From Cinclus cinclus (taxonomy: Eukaryota; Chordata; Aves; Passeriformes; Cinclidae), in the NCBI RefSeq assembly GCF_963662255.1, contig NC_085060.1, positions 6,635,630 through 6,699,629 of the forward strand: a stretch of 64,000 bases of DNA, in the 5' to 3' direction. Shown here piece after piece: positions 48,569 to 60,640 of this stretch. Both the position numbers and the translations under genes were made by a program. A model generated the notes under the pieces. That model had not been told where the DNA came from and ran no database searches. It saw only the letters and a list, made by a program, of their open reading frames with translations. Position 1 is the stretch's first letter; every line of letters begins with the position of its first letter.

Positions 48569-51008
48569 GGTCTTGGGATATTACTTGAAAACAGTACACC
48601 AAGAGGAAATTGTGCAATCAATTCCATGAGAATGCCTCCCTCAGCAATAAACACTGCCTGTGCCAAATAAATGGGTGATGTGCGTCATAAATTTCCTTTT
48701 CCTGTCAGAGCAGCCACAAGAAATTGATGAAGTTATGCGCTTTTGTATAAAAATAAAAATGTGTTATTTGCTCTAGCGCACACTGCGGACAGGACACTGG
48801 GAGCTGCACCGTGTCTGCCCGGGCTCCCAGCACCACACAGCCCAAGGCACAGCTCCTCATACACAAAGGAAAGCACAGTCAGTGTTTCTCACAGTCTCAC
48901 TGTGCCAGTTCCAGCCCAACTGTTCACAAACAATGAAGGGACACCTGATTTTTCTGTGTTCAACTCAAGCCCCTGTCAGAGACCGCTTGTTAAAGAAGAG
49001 GTGTTTACCACTTGCTGCAAATCAGACCTGGGCACACAGACTTGGCTGAGCAGCCTGAGCTTGCCCGTCCAAAAACACTGGCTGCTGGACTGTAAAGTCA
49101 GGATCTTTTCTTCCTCTTTCCTAGGTGGTATTTTTCCCACTAACTGAGCCTACAGAGTCAGAAACTTGCCTTGCACTTATATCCCAGCAACCTCACCCAC
49201 CATCCTTATGTAAACTCAGCACCTCATCTGGCATAGATACCCACAGGACACCAATTTAATGCAACTCAAAAACCTCGCTCCAAGTGGTGATTCAGCAACA
49301 ACATAATTTTGGGTTACTTTGTTTATTTTAATAATCTTTTTTGTACCCCATTCCATTGATATTCCCAAGTGCAGAATTGTCATATACTGCAGCAAAAGCC
49401 TCTGACCTTAAGCCCCTCAGGGGCTGGGCAGTGACACCATCTATATCCCCTCACTCACACTGCTCCTGCCCAGGACACACACTGACACTAATCAGTATCA
49501 ATTCTACCTCTCCATCACATCTGTTCATATTCCTCCTCATCTCTTCTTTACCAGCCACTTCTATAAGATTCCTGGGTCAACTGGAGGCAAGAGAGAGCTG
49601 TCAACACTGATATATTAGGAATACAATTCAAGCAGCTGCTATTTTGTTTTATTTTTAGTCTACTTTATTTTTCCCCTCACATTCTAAAATATTATTCTTT
49701 CTCCTGGATCAAACAACATCTGTTGTATAAAAATTAGACTCATTTGGATTATCAAGTTTGCATTTTTAATTTACATTTTATTCTAGTTGTCTCACTAGGA
49801 ATTGTCCTCTGCTGCCCTCTGATATTTTATGAACAAGCAGGTCCATAGGAAGATCTTGGCATAACTTTTGCATCCATTGACACTCCACAGGCCTTAACAT
49901 GATAGACTACAACTGCTCCACAGCAGGATGTACATGTCCATACTGCCCTGAGAAGCAGGGAGCATAGCAGCAAGGGGTGCAGTCCCCTCTTCCCAGTTTT
50001 GCTGCCTGCTTCATAGGTGCAAGGGGCTTCATCAACAAATCCCTGTAATGCTGCTGCTGAGGGCTTGCTCTGGCCACCAAAAAAGTCACAAGTGATGGCC
50101 TTTAACAATCTGTGCAGGCATGACTATAATCTGTCAAAAAACATATAGAGAAAAATGTCAGTAACTGTAACCTGCTCTAGTCTCTAAAGTTTGAGGTCAC
50201 CTACATCATCCTGGGCTGGCTGCAGGTCCCACCAAGCAAGGACATTCTGTCCTGTTAGAGCTCACAAACAGTGAACCAAACCAACCCTGAAAGTGAAAAT
50301 CAAGTTCCTACATCCAAAGCTGATTTAGTGCAGCAGGAGTAAAGCTATTCAAACTCATGGAGGGCTTTGCAGCTCTGGCACTGACCCCTATGCTTGAGGA
50401 CCACTGGCAGCATTCAATGCCTTTGTTTCACTCTTTTACTTCTCAAAGAATAGAGCTAGAGAAACAAAAAATAAAGGCAAAATCCCAACTCTTTGGAGAC
50501 ACAAGATTAAATCAATGCTATTGATTTCATCCCAGCTGGCATTTCATACAATGAAATGCCAAACCTTCCCCCTCCAAGTCAAGAGTTAGGGCAAGCAGGA
50601 CAGACAAAGATGACAGTGGTTGGCTAGATGTGATCCTCACAAGCCAAGTTGTCATTCTCTTGTTTGATTACTTCTGAATAGAGTTTCTTCAGCCATCAGA
50701 GGACAGATGCACACAGCAGCCAATGAAGAAAGGGCTCTCTTGCCTGGAAGGGCAGGGAGGAACCTCAGAAAGCCAAATAAAACTCTGATGAGGCCACATC
50801 ATTTTTCCTGTGGCTCAAACCTGACCTTTAGTGCTTACTTTCCTCTTCTGTTGCTACCTCTGTTTTCCAGCAACAGTGAGGATCAGAGTTGTAATAGTTT
50901 CCATCACGTCTTTCATTAAAAATAAGCTTGACTTGTCCATAAGGCTTTGGTCTAAGAAAATGACAATTTACAAACATGAAAATCTTTGCTTGTACTTCCT
51001 AAGGTTAA
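48569..51008. other. Unique non-coding sequence
   Basis: A strong acceptor-like TTCTTCCTCTTTCCTAG ends at 49124, with GTGGTA after it. No coding exon continues from there. The rest is unremarkable, with open frames of up to 134 codons and no domain. I recognise no interspersed repeat. Confidence 0.5.
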
Positions 51009-51020
51009 GGGGGGGGGGGG
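51009..51020 (+). repeat. Poly(G) tract, G12
   Basis: A perfect G12 run followed by A5. It is prone to sequencing error and to forming G-rich secondary structure. Confidence 0.9.
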
Positions 51021-51042
51021 AAAAAGGCTATCTCCAAATGTT

Positions 51043-51066
51043 CAGTTTGTTCTTTTAGGTAAGTAA
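51043..51066 (+). promoter_or_regulatory. Candidate recursive splice site
   Basis: TTTGTTCTTTTAG is joined directly to GTAAGTAAG, with the AG at 51057-51058 and the GT at 51059-51060. A pyrimidine-rich acceptor fused to a near-perfect donor is the known signature of a recursive (zero-length exon) splice site, which marks very long vertebrate introns. If used, the window lies inside a long plus-strand intron here. It is motif evidence only; junction reads are needed. Confidence 0.3.
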
Positions 51067-53600
51067 GTATGTTCCCTCTAATTTTTCTAAATTGCTAGGA
51101 CAGGATGGATTACCACAGCAGACTTTCTCCCCCTGAAGACAGTACAAAGAGCCCACAATGTGAACAACCATGTGTAGAACTGATTCTCACTCTGGTCTGA
51201 ATCTTCAGTATATTTCTGAACAGCAGCAAAACCTTTACTGCTGACCATGCCAGCAGTAATTTTACCATCACAGGGCTGGCCACAGGAATATCCCCCATCT
51301 TTCTGAAATCCCAGAGGAGCACAAGAACAACTCTACATGCCCTCCTCCTCCCAGACACAGCTCAGGTAGGAATATGAAGCCGCCTAACTTCACTTCCAGA
51401 GGCAACATGAAGGACAGTTCCCTGCTCCTCACAACCAGACTCCTTTCGGGAGACCAAGCCCATGTGTGTCCCCTGGGTGAGGGTGCAGCCTGCCTTCCAT
51501 CCCACCACAGCACAGGAGGCTCGGGTGGGAGGATGGAGACAGCTGCACCATCTCTCATGCTCAAGGTTGTCGCCAAACCCACTGAGGAGTTACACCCAGT
51601 CAGGTAGAGTCTTGCAGTCCCTCAGTCAATACACAAAGACCAGATATTTACAGAAATTAAATCTTCAACATCATCTCTTTCAAGCAGATTTTTCTTACTG
51701 AACCTTGACAAGAAACAGGCACTTTTGCTACAGCAGTAAAAATCAGCATCCTGTGCTGAGCGCTTGCCTCTTTTCTCTGCTGTTGGCTTCAGCCCATGGT
51801 AAGACAAGAACCTCCAGTCTCTGTTGCATCCAAAGTCTCCCTCTGCCAAGACACCCAAGAAATCGAGGGGAATGTTTTGGAGGGAGATTGTGGACTTGCA
51901 TCTATAGCCTAGAACTGCAGTACTCGTTGTCTAGAAAAATCTTCTGGGAGCCGCGAAAGAGTGGGATTTGATATAATGGTTTGAATAGCTGATGGTTCCA
52001 GTGCAGTCAAAAAGCCTCACAAGAAGGGCCTGATTTTGCAGCCTGAAGTATTTCTGTTCCCAAGGGGCATGGGGGTATGGAGAATCGTGACACAGTTTTT
52101 ATGGTTAACTGAATACTTTTGTTCAATCTCTGAAGGGCTTGGGGCTTGTTTGAATTGTGAATGATGGCTCCTATCCCAGCTCTGTGTGTGACATACTCGT
52201 CTATTGACAGAGTTCACACGCTGAGCCTCAGTCAAGAATCCACACATACCCTGAAAGTTGCTGGCACCCACAGTGTATAATTAAGATCATATGAGACTTG
52301 GCATTTCTTTCCCTTGCCCAGCTACAACCAAGAAAAGGGCCAAACAAATCTCTTTGCCCTTAAGAATTGGAAGGTAAATCCTGTAATTTGACTTTTCCTT
52401 ACATGCCTTCATTAGTAGCTGTAATTTCTATTTAAATGTTTCTTTACACTCTCCACGACCACCATTGTCATGGCACATCATAGCATGCTCACTTCCTGCA
52501 AGTTAACAAGGAAGTATTTTTAAAAACCAGCTAAAATAGTTAAAAGAACAAGTTCCCAGTCAAAATCTTTCTGGGATGAATGGTTCTATGAGCAGGGAAG
52601 TTACATGAGCGGCACAATGTGGATCCTCACTTAGGTGGTGCCAAGAGATTATTTTGGCAAGTTACTCTACAGACTTGAACATAAAGGGATAAAAGGCTGG
52701 TTTGGCAAATTGAAAGACCAAAGATAATTTCACAGATTTTTACAGCAATAGCCAGTCCTGCTTCAAGACATTTCAAAAGCAAGAATAATAGAATTTCCTT
52801 TTATTATTAGAGGCCTATTTCATAATTTTGTGCATCAGTCTGTTGACTGATGTATCAGTCAATGAAGAAGAAAAAAGCACTGTTTTTGAGAAATACTAAT
52901 TGCTGTCATTTAGGATGTTGTCAAGATTGTGACTTATAACTTCCAGCTTGATGTACATACATGCCTAAAATGCTTAGACTTCCTTCAGTGCTCAGGGCTG
53001 TTTAAGAGTGGGGCAGAAGAAATGAGCATTTTGACAGTTTGACAAGTGCATTTCTTACCTGGCACAGCTGTGCTGTATGGACTGGCCCTGGGCATTGATT
53101 GACATGCCTACCATAATCCAAGGGAAAGCAAAATAAGATTGCTTCTTGTATGGTTCAAATTAAATCAGCTGTCTTCTATAGCTGGGTAAATTCAGAGCAA
53201 CTTGCTGAACTTGCCCTGAATATGCACCAGGGGGAAAAAAGGAGGATTTTAGTACTGAATTTTATTATTTGAAACAGCCAACCCATTGTGAACTCCTCTG
53301 AGTGTAGAAGGAAAGCCACATCTGAGAGTTTCAATAGTCAGTTTGCATAATATTCCATGCCCTGCCTTCAGTTTGTTTGCTGAGTTTTTCCTCTTCTACA
53401 GCAACAACTTTGATTCCCTTTCATACAAATCTAAGTGGAAAAGGTATTATTCATCCTGCTGCCCAGCCTGTAAGTAACAACCCCTTCACTGGAGATATGG
53501 CTTCTTCAGGACCCCGAAGCAAGTTGACTGAATAGCCTCTCTTCCCTGGCAGGGGTGGAGGAAAAACAATGTATTAGGGAACAATAAATCAACACCCAGA
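51067..53600. other. Unique non-coding sequence
   Basis: No gene is supported; the longest open frame is 104 codons. A minus-strand exon-like segment at 53059-53107 is described in the findings. 52380-52960 is AT-rich and repeat-free. Confidence 0.5.
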
Positions 53601-53601
53601 T

Positions 53602-53884
53602 GGGGAGAGGAGAGGAGAGGAGAGGAGAGGAGAGGAGAGGAGAGGAGAGGAGAGGAGAGGAGAGGAGAGGAGAGGAGAGGAGAGGAGAGGAGAGGAGAGG
53701 AGAGGAGAGGAGAGGAGAGGAGAGGAGAGGAGAGGAGAGGAGAGGAGAGGAGAGGAGAGGAGAGGAGAGGAGAGGAGAGGAGAGGAGAGGAGAGGAGAGG
53801 AGAGGAGAGGAGAGGAGAGGAGAGGAGAGGAGAGGAGAGGAGAGGAGAGGAGAGGAGAGGAGAGGAGAGGAAGAAGGAAGAGGA
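53602..53884 (+). repeat. (AGAGG)53 pentanucleotide array inside a 283-nt all-purine run
   Basis: Perfect AGAGG units run from 53606 to 53870 (265 bp, 53 copies) with no interruption. Purine-only flanks extend the homopurine strand from 53602 to 53884. The minus strand is (CCTCT)n. A long mirror-symmetric homopurine run can form triplex H-DNA. Open frames through it (Gly-Glu-Glu-Arg-Arg on plus, Leu-Leu-Ser-Ser-Pro on minus) are repeat artefacts. Copy number in the assembly may not be exact. Confidence 0.98.
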
Positions 53885-53942
53885 CAACTGAAAAGAAAAG
53901 AAGAAATTGATGGAAGAGAGCAAGACAAAGGCAGAGAGAAAC

Positions 53943-54090
53943 ATAATATAGTATACAATGTATATAATATATAATATATAATATATAATATATAATATAT
54001 AATATATAATATATAATATATAATATAATATATATAATATATAATATATTATTAATATATAATACACATAACATATAATTTTATTAAACA
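53943..54090 (+). repeat. AT-rich array with TATAATA heptamer
   Basis: A heptamer TATAATA is tandemly repeated from about 53961 to 54022, then it decays into TATA-type sequence up to about 54090. It is almost pure A/T and partly self-complementary, so it should melt or form cruciforms easily. It lies 58 bp to the right of the homopurine run. The minus-strand frame (Tyr-Ile-Leu repeats) is an artefact. Confidence 0.93.
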
Positions 54091-54118
54091 CATAATATAA
54101 TTGTAGAAAAATATAATT

Positions 54119-57100
54119 TACTTCAAAACTGCCAGCCTCTGTTAAAGGGAAACCCTTTGTGTTCCTCAGATTTCCTCTTTAGATGACAAGTGGATGGAGT
54201 GGGAAGAAGCCTGCAGAGGAAAACCCAGCACTTTCGCTTTTATGCACAGGTTCTGCAGGGCTGCTCTTTGTTGTCTTATGCTACAACACACTGGTACAGT
54301 GACCAGCACTGCTGACAATATTCCAGGTGGGATCCAGCAAAAGACATATTGCTTCTTTTGGTTTTTTATCCTGTCTCTCCATTAATGCAGCCTTGTCTCT
54401 TGCTTGCCCTTTTGCCACAGATGCGATCTAGGCAAACAGTTTCAAGGGTTTTTCAAAGGAAACTAACCCACCATCACATCAAATCCCTCTCTTCATCCCT
54501 CTGCTGAATACTTGCTCTGTTAATCGATATTCCCCAGACTGATTCCCCCCTTCAAGATTAATTACTCTACATTTCTCTACAGTGGACTCCACTTTACCAT
54601 TTGTTAGCAGAGCCATTGAAGAGATTTTTGGCCCTGATTAATCTGCTTAGGCTGTGCCCAGTCATGGGGGGAGCTTACACCAAATTATCTCTTTCCTCGG
54701 CCTACAGCAAAGCCAGAGTAACTCCTCAGACATCAGCACTGCACACACACACAGTGTTCCTGAGGAGCAGGCTTGCTCTTTACAAGGTCCAGCAAACACA
54801 AACTGCTCTGAAACACGAGGCAGTCCAGCGGGGCTGGCAGCCCCTTGCCACCGCCCCAGAGGCACCTGTGACTCCTCACCTTGCTGACAGCTGTTCCCAC
54901 CTAGCAAGGACATGAAAGGACTCCCGGCTGGTCAGGCTGGAAGTCAGAAGCGGGTCTTGCTTGGATGCTTTGCTGTTGGTGGTGCCAAATCTGGGCTGCC
55001 TTAGAGATATGAGCACGGTGGGGCACCTTTGTGCTGTTAGGATCACGCATCACGGAGATCCTGAAACACTCCCAAGAACAGCCTTCTGCCAGCTTGAAAA
55101 GTTTTCATCTGTGCTTATTGTCTCAAACCTGCCCTCGAGCTGATTTTGATCCAATAGCCTCTATTACCTCCTCTTCCTTTACCTTTTGCCTTAGCTATTA
55201 ATCTCTGATGTGCAACTTTGTGAAATGCTCTTTGAAACTCTAAGCACACTGCTGAATTCCCCTTATCTAGCCTGGCAGTAATATCTTCAAAGAACTCCAG
55301 GAGGTTAGTTAAGTATGACCTCCTCTAGCTTCAAGCTCAGCTTCCCAGCAAGCCCTTCACTCCTTTGCTAGAGATGAGAGGAAGAGGACAGGGAACTCTG
55401 GGACAAAGAGGCACATCACTGTTACAATGCTGCCAGCAGCAGACACAGCACCACTCCTGCTGCCCAGCACATTTTTAAATTACCTTGGCAACACCAGGCT
55501 ATCTGACAGCACCTTCTGTTCTGACAGGACCCAATGCAAATCACGTCTCAAAGCCAAGTTGCCACTACCCACACAGGGGACAACTTCCAGAGAGGTACCA
55601 GGGATTTCTGAAATTAAACTGAGGACCCAGCTGCACATTCTGCACCTTTGGGTACCATCTCAAGTCCCTTTAATTTCTGCTACTGTTCTCATCTTTCAAG
55701 CCCTCCAACCATAGTGCCATTTCAGACTTAAGTAGTGCTACAGCAAATGCTATCACCATGAAGTTGCCCAAACACTAGAACAAGCCTTCCAAGAGAGGTA
55801 AGTCCATCCTTGAAGACAACTGAAAATCAGAAAAAGTCCTGAGGAACACTGCCTAACTTCAAAGACAGCCCTTATTCGAGCAGAAAGGTGGACCACAGGA
55901 TATATCAGAATAAGGCTTATTGGGGATTTTTATCTTCCCTTTGGGCCCAGGCTCCATCTTCCAGCTCTTGACTAGCAAGCCCAGGCACCCAAGCCTAATT
56001 GTAACCCACTGCCCTGCCATAACACTGAGTGGAGATAGACATACAATGAAGTGAGCCCATGGTTTAATTTCACCTCCACTTGAAATGTGCAGCATTTTCC
56101 CTTGCACTGTGCTTCCTGCTCCCTCAGAGCACCTTGCTGTGTTTCCATTCACACATCATCTCTTGCTGGTTTCTCATTTACATCATAATACTGGAGTTGC
56201 TGTTTGCACTGAGCTGCACAAAGGTATGTTTTACATCTTACTGTAGTGTGATCATTAACATCACACTGCAGGCCCCAGGAAGTTTCATGACTGGATTCAG
56301 ATCCATCTGTCCTGTGTTCCCAATGGGGGTTCCCACTGCAGACCTGAATATTTTGGCAGAAGACAATTCAAAATGTGCAAAACACTACATCAGGCAGAAT
56401 GTGATACCTTAAATGATGACCTATTGTACAAATGCTCTTGTTGTTTTGTATCTCTCTTTAAAGAGCAGCCTCTTCAGAAATCATGGTGCAGTCTATCCTC
56501 CATCACAATAAAAGTACTAGGTACACCTGCAGTGAGGTAAACTCCCATAACATTCTCAACCTATAGATAAAATCCCCTCAAAAGAATAAAAAATACATGA
56601 GATACCATTCCTTATTTACAACTGGTACAAGGTTACAAGGTTTTGGTGTATTCCCTTTATAGGTGTGCATCTCAAAGGTGTATATATAAAGTTTCTACTA
56701 CATGTATCTGCATAGCTTGTCTGAAATACAGACACACATGGCAGTGCTGCAGATTTCACCCACAGAGCCACGGGCTGATACAGCTCTGAGCATTAATCAT
56801 GGGGAGAGCCAGGTTTTTTTGAGTGCCAGCAGCCACGATGTCCACAGGCAGTGGGATCCGGGCTGGGGGAAGGATGCATCTGCTTTGGAAGTAAACATCC
56901 ACCTGGCAGCCTAGGTAGAAACCATGAGCTACAGAGAAAAATGAGGATGGTGAACATGTCTTTTTCCTTTTAGAATGTCCTGTAGAGGCTCTGTCACTTC
57001 AAGGGTAGGCTTCACTAGGACACTGTTCTTTCTTTGATTTCTCTTCAGTTGTATTTACACCTAGGGCTTAATGCAGCTGCCCCTGAACTCCCTCCAACCA

Positions 57101-59407
57101 CATCTGTCTACTGTTTGTTCAAGTACATTAGAAAAGATACCTTGAGGTTAGATTTTAAGGAACATGTGTGGATGGACAAAATCTGGCAACGTTTTCTCTT
57201 CAAGTGTGACAACAGAATTTAGTTCACTTTCTGCCCTCTTCTCCTCTATATCCTTGGAGGGAAGCAACACTTTCATTTGCATTGGTGGGAAATATCTCCT
57301 CAGCACTGAGTACAAAAAGTCATTCCTGACACTTGGCATAGAGTAGGCTCAAAACTACAGCCTGAAAATGATGGGTTCTCTGAAGAAAATAAGAAAAAAA
57401 TTACTAACTGAATAAACTGAATAAATATGACAGAACTTATCCTAAACAACAGTAATCTCTGTAGGCTTCTCAGAAGTTGCAAGACACACACTTGCAAACA
57501 GAGGTGCCCTCAGGAGAGATCCACAACAAAAACTGGGCCCCTAGGCTAGCTTTGGGCTGCCCCCTTTCATCATCAGTAAGACACAGCTCAAGCTGACCTT
57601 TAACTAGGAAAAATAAAAAAGGGAGGCAACTGTTACTGAGTCAGAGAGGGGAAAGAAATAAGGTGTGAATTACGATGGAGACAAATGGAGAATATTTAGA
57701 AAATCCTAGGAGGCAGAGTATTTTGAAAAGACTTCTAGATGGGACAGACACACTGGCAGCACTGGGCTTGCAGCAGTAGCTGCTTTAGTGCAGCTTTGCC
57801 AGCAGGTTTCCTCAGATTTTCTCAGGATATATCCTTGAAGTCTGAGATTTCAAAATCCACAGACACTTTTGAAAATCTTATATATTCCCACAATGCTCCA
57901 GTAACTGTGTAGCCTTGAATTTCCACAGCACTCTGTGAAGCTACAAGAGTCAAGACATGTATTTCTGGGTTCAGGTATTGTTGAATCCTGCCAGATTCAG
58001 CCCCAGGATATGGCAGGGAAACTCCATCTCACCCTCTCTCTCCCACCACAAGTAACAAGCTCAAAGAAAAGGAGAATCTTCAGCATTTGTCCAATGCTTA
58101 CAGATGAAAAAGAATCTGAAAAATCTCCAGATCAATCTTTTTCCTTCAGTGCAGGTGAACAAAGTCAATATAACCATGTTGTATGGACAATCAGCCTGAC
58201 TTTAAACAAGCTGTGGTACAGCCAGCAGCACAGCGAGGATGGAAGCACATTATCCACCAGAGGCTGGATAATAACCACCACCAATTCACCCACTTTCTTG
58301 AGAGAGCTTTGAAGCCACTATCTTTCACTTCTTTGCTCACCCTGCACAGGGAATGTGGCTTGAAGTGAGTTAAGCTATGCTTATATCTACTCATGGCTAC
58401 AGGAGGAACAGAAGGAACCTCTCAGCTGACTTATCTCCACATGAACCACCCACTTGGCCAATTCAGACAAAGCACCAGGATCCCTGGCCCTGCTAACCAG
58501 CCCAAAGCTGCCTTTACTTGGGCCAGCAGGGTAGAGCCCAGAGATCGTGCCTGCTGCAATGTAATTTCATGCCACTCAAAAGAGTCATGTGGAGGAAGAT
58601 GGAGAAAAAAAATCATTGAGAATTAATCAAGCATCATCAGTGGCTCCATGTGCAATAGCTGTACAAGAAAAATAAATAAATTAACCCATGGTTAAAAATA
58701 GCCTTTTTGATTACTGTCTTCAGTCTTCATCTAAAGACAGAGTAACAACATAACGCTCTCTCAGGAACTAACCCCTGGCCAATATTTTACAGCTCCTTCC
58801 CTTAGAGCAAGTCACTATGTGCAGAGGACAGAGAGGTAGATTGATGAGAGACAAAAGACCCTTGTACTGTACTGTACACGTTTGCTCCTGCTGGACCCAA
58901 GACACTGCCCATAGGGGCACAGAAGAAAGGTCCAGCACCTTGATGGCTGCGCACAAGAATTCACGGCCAAAAAGCCATGTCAAGTGAGTCAAGCCATTAT
59001 CAGGCTGTGAGTGCTCACTTTGGGCCACTGGCCTCTTAGAAATGTTTGTATTGATACCCGTGTCTCACAACAGGGCTGCAGCACCTCTGGGCACTCTCCT
59101 GGATCTGCAAGGTCACACCTGCCCCCAGCCCAGGTGTGTTCCTCCCTCCAGGGCAGCCCTCAGCCCAGGTGGCCTCTGCTGGTGCTTGGGTCCTAAAGGT
59201 GTTCATAAAATGGGAGATATATTAAAGATACAAAGCAAGAATACAAGCAACACACTGCTTGTTTTAACTCCTTCATATTCATTGTTAAATGTCACCCTCA
59301 ACAGAAAGCCCACTGTCACCAGCACTGGTGTTTGCAGCAAGTTCTCACTGAGGGTTCTATGGCTGCAGATGAAAATCTGGGTTCAAGGCTGAGCATGGAA
59401 CCGCCTC
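54119..59407. other. Unique non-coding sequence
   Basis: No gene is supported. A donor-like GAGAG/GTAAGT lies at 55794-55803 on the plus strand, with TGCCATTTCAG about 78 nt upstream. The intervening segment has stops in the ATG-led frame. Open frames reach 125 codons (57935-58312) and have no domain. I recognise no repeat family. Confidence 0.5.
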
Positions 59408-60477
59408 GCTCCCAGGATCAGCTCCGGGATCAGTTCCCGGATCGGTTCCTGGATTGGTTCCCAGGATCGGCTCTGGGATCGGCTCCCGGGATCGTCTCCT
59501 GGGATTGTCTCCTGGGATCGGCTCTGGGATCGGCTCCGGGATCGGCTCCCGGGATCGGCTCCTGGGATCGGCTCCAGGATCGGCTCTGGGATCGGTTCTG
59601 GGATCGGCTCCCGGATCGGCTCTGGGATCGGCTCCCGGATCGGTTCCCGGATCGGTTCCCAGATGGGTTCCCGGGATCGGTTCCCGGATCGGTTCCCGGA
59701 TCGGTTCCCAGATGGGTTCCCGGGATCGGTTCCCGGGATCGGTTCCTGGATCGGTTCCCGGGATCGGTTCCCAGATGGGTTCCCGGATCGGTTCCCGGAT
59801 GGGTTCCCGGATCGGTTCCCGGGATCGGTTCCCGGATGGGTTCCCGGGATCGGTTCCCGGGATCGGTTCCTGGATCGGTTCCCGGGATCGGTTCCCAGAT
59901 GGGTTCCCGGATCGGTTCCCGGATGGGTTCCCGGATCGGTTCCCGGGATCGGTTCCCGGATGGGTTCCTGGGATCGGTTCCCGGGATCGGTTCCCGGATC
60001 GGTTCCCAGATGGGTTCCCGGATCGGTTCCCGGGATCGGTTCCCGGATCGGTTCCCGGATCGGTTCCCAGATGGGTTCCCGGATCGGTTCCCGGGATCGG
60101 TTCCTGGGATCGGTTCCCGGATCGGTTCCCGGATGGGTTCCCGGATCGGTTCCCGGGATCGGTTCCCGGATCGGTTCCCGGATCGGTTCCCAGATGGGTT
60201 CCCGGGATCGGTTCCCGGATCGGTTCCCAGATGGGTTCCCAGATCGGTTCCCGGATGGGTTCCCGGATCGGTTCCCGGGATCGGTTCCCGGATGGGTTCC
60301 TGGGATCGGTTCCCGGATCGGTTCCCGGATCGGTTCCCAGATGGGTTCCCGGATCGGTTCCCGGGATCGGTTCCCGGATCGGTTCCCGGATGGGTTCCCG
60401 GATCGGTTCCCGGGATCGGTTCCCGGATCGGTTCCCGGATCGGTTCCCGGGATCGGTTCCCGGATCGGTTCCCGGAT
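59408..60477 (+). repeat. GC-rich 12/13-bp minisatellite with higher-order structure
   Basis: About 85 tandem units. The main units are CGGATCGGTTCC (12 bp), CAGATGGGTTCC (12 bp), CGGATGGGTTCC (12 bp) and CGGGATCGGTTCC (13 bp), with T-for-C variants at the first base. The left quarter (59408-59640) is an older, more varied subarray built on GGATCGGCTC. The right part is homogeneous. A 124-bp block of ten units is perfectly duplicated at 59711-59834 and 59835-59958. No unit contains a stop triplet on either strand, so all six frames stay open for long distances; the 350-438 codon frames are therefore not genes. CpG occurs about twice per unit. Confidence 0.98.
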
Positions 60478-60640
60478 CCGCCCCCGGCCCACGCCCGGGC
60501 CCGAGCGGCAGCGGCGGGGGACAGCGCCACCTGCTGCCCGCACGGCGCGCTGCAGCCGCGGCCGGAGCCCCAGTCCCGGCTCGCCAAGACGAGTGAGAGC
60601 GGGCGAGCCGAGGAACGCAGGCGGCCCCAGCTCATCTGAA
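60478..60640. promoter_or_regulatory. Non-repetitive CpG-dense segment (small CpG island)
   Basis: Immediately right of the minisatellite is about 160 bp of unique sequence with about 26 CpG dinucleotides, GC-rich throughout. It includes a CCGCCCCC Sp1-type box at its left edge and a CTCF-like motif. Together with the CpG-rich minisatellite it makes about 1.2 kb of CpG-dense DNA in an otherwise CpG-poor window. No TATA box or exon is identifiable, so promoter activity is an inference; it may be an orphan CpG island. Confidence 0.5.
60524..60537 (-). promoter_or_regulatory. CTCF-like binding motif
   Basis: The minus strand reads GCAGCAGGTGGCGC. It matches 13 of 14 positions of the vertebrate CTCF core consensus CCASYAGRKGGCRS; only the first base differs. 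Occupancy cannot be known from sequence. Confidence 0.45.

Noticed and set aside
53486..54091. Open frames of 124-201 codons through the purine and AT arrays
   Set aside because: They are translations of (AGAGG)n and (TATAATA)n (Leu-Leu-Ser-Ser-Pro, Gly-Glu-Glu-Arg-Arg, Tyr-Ile-Leu) and have no independent support.
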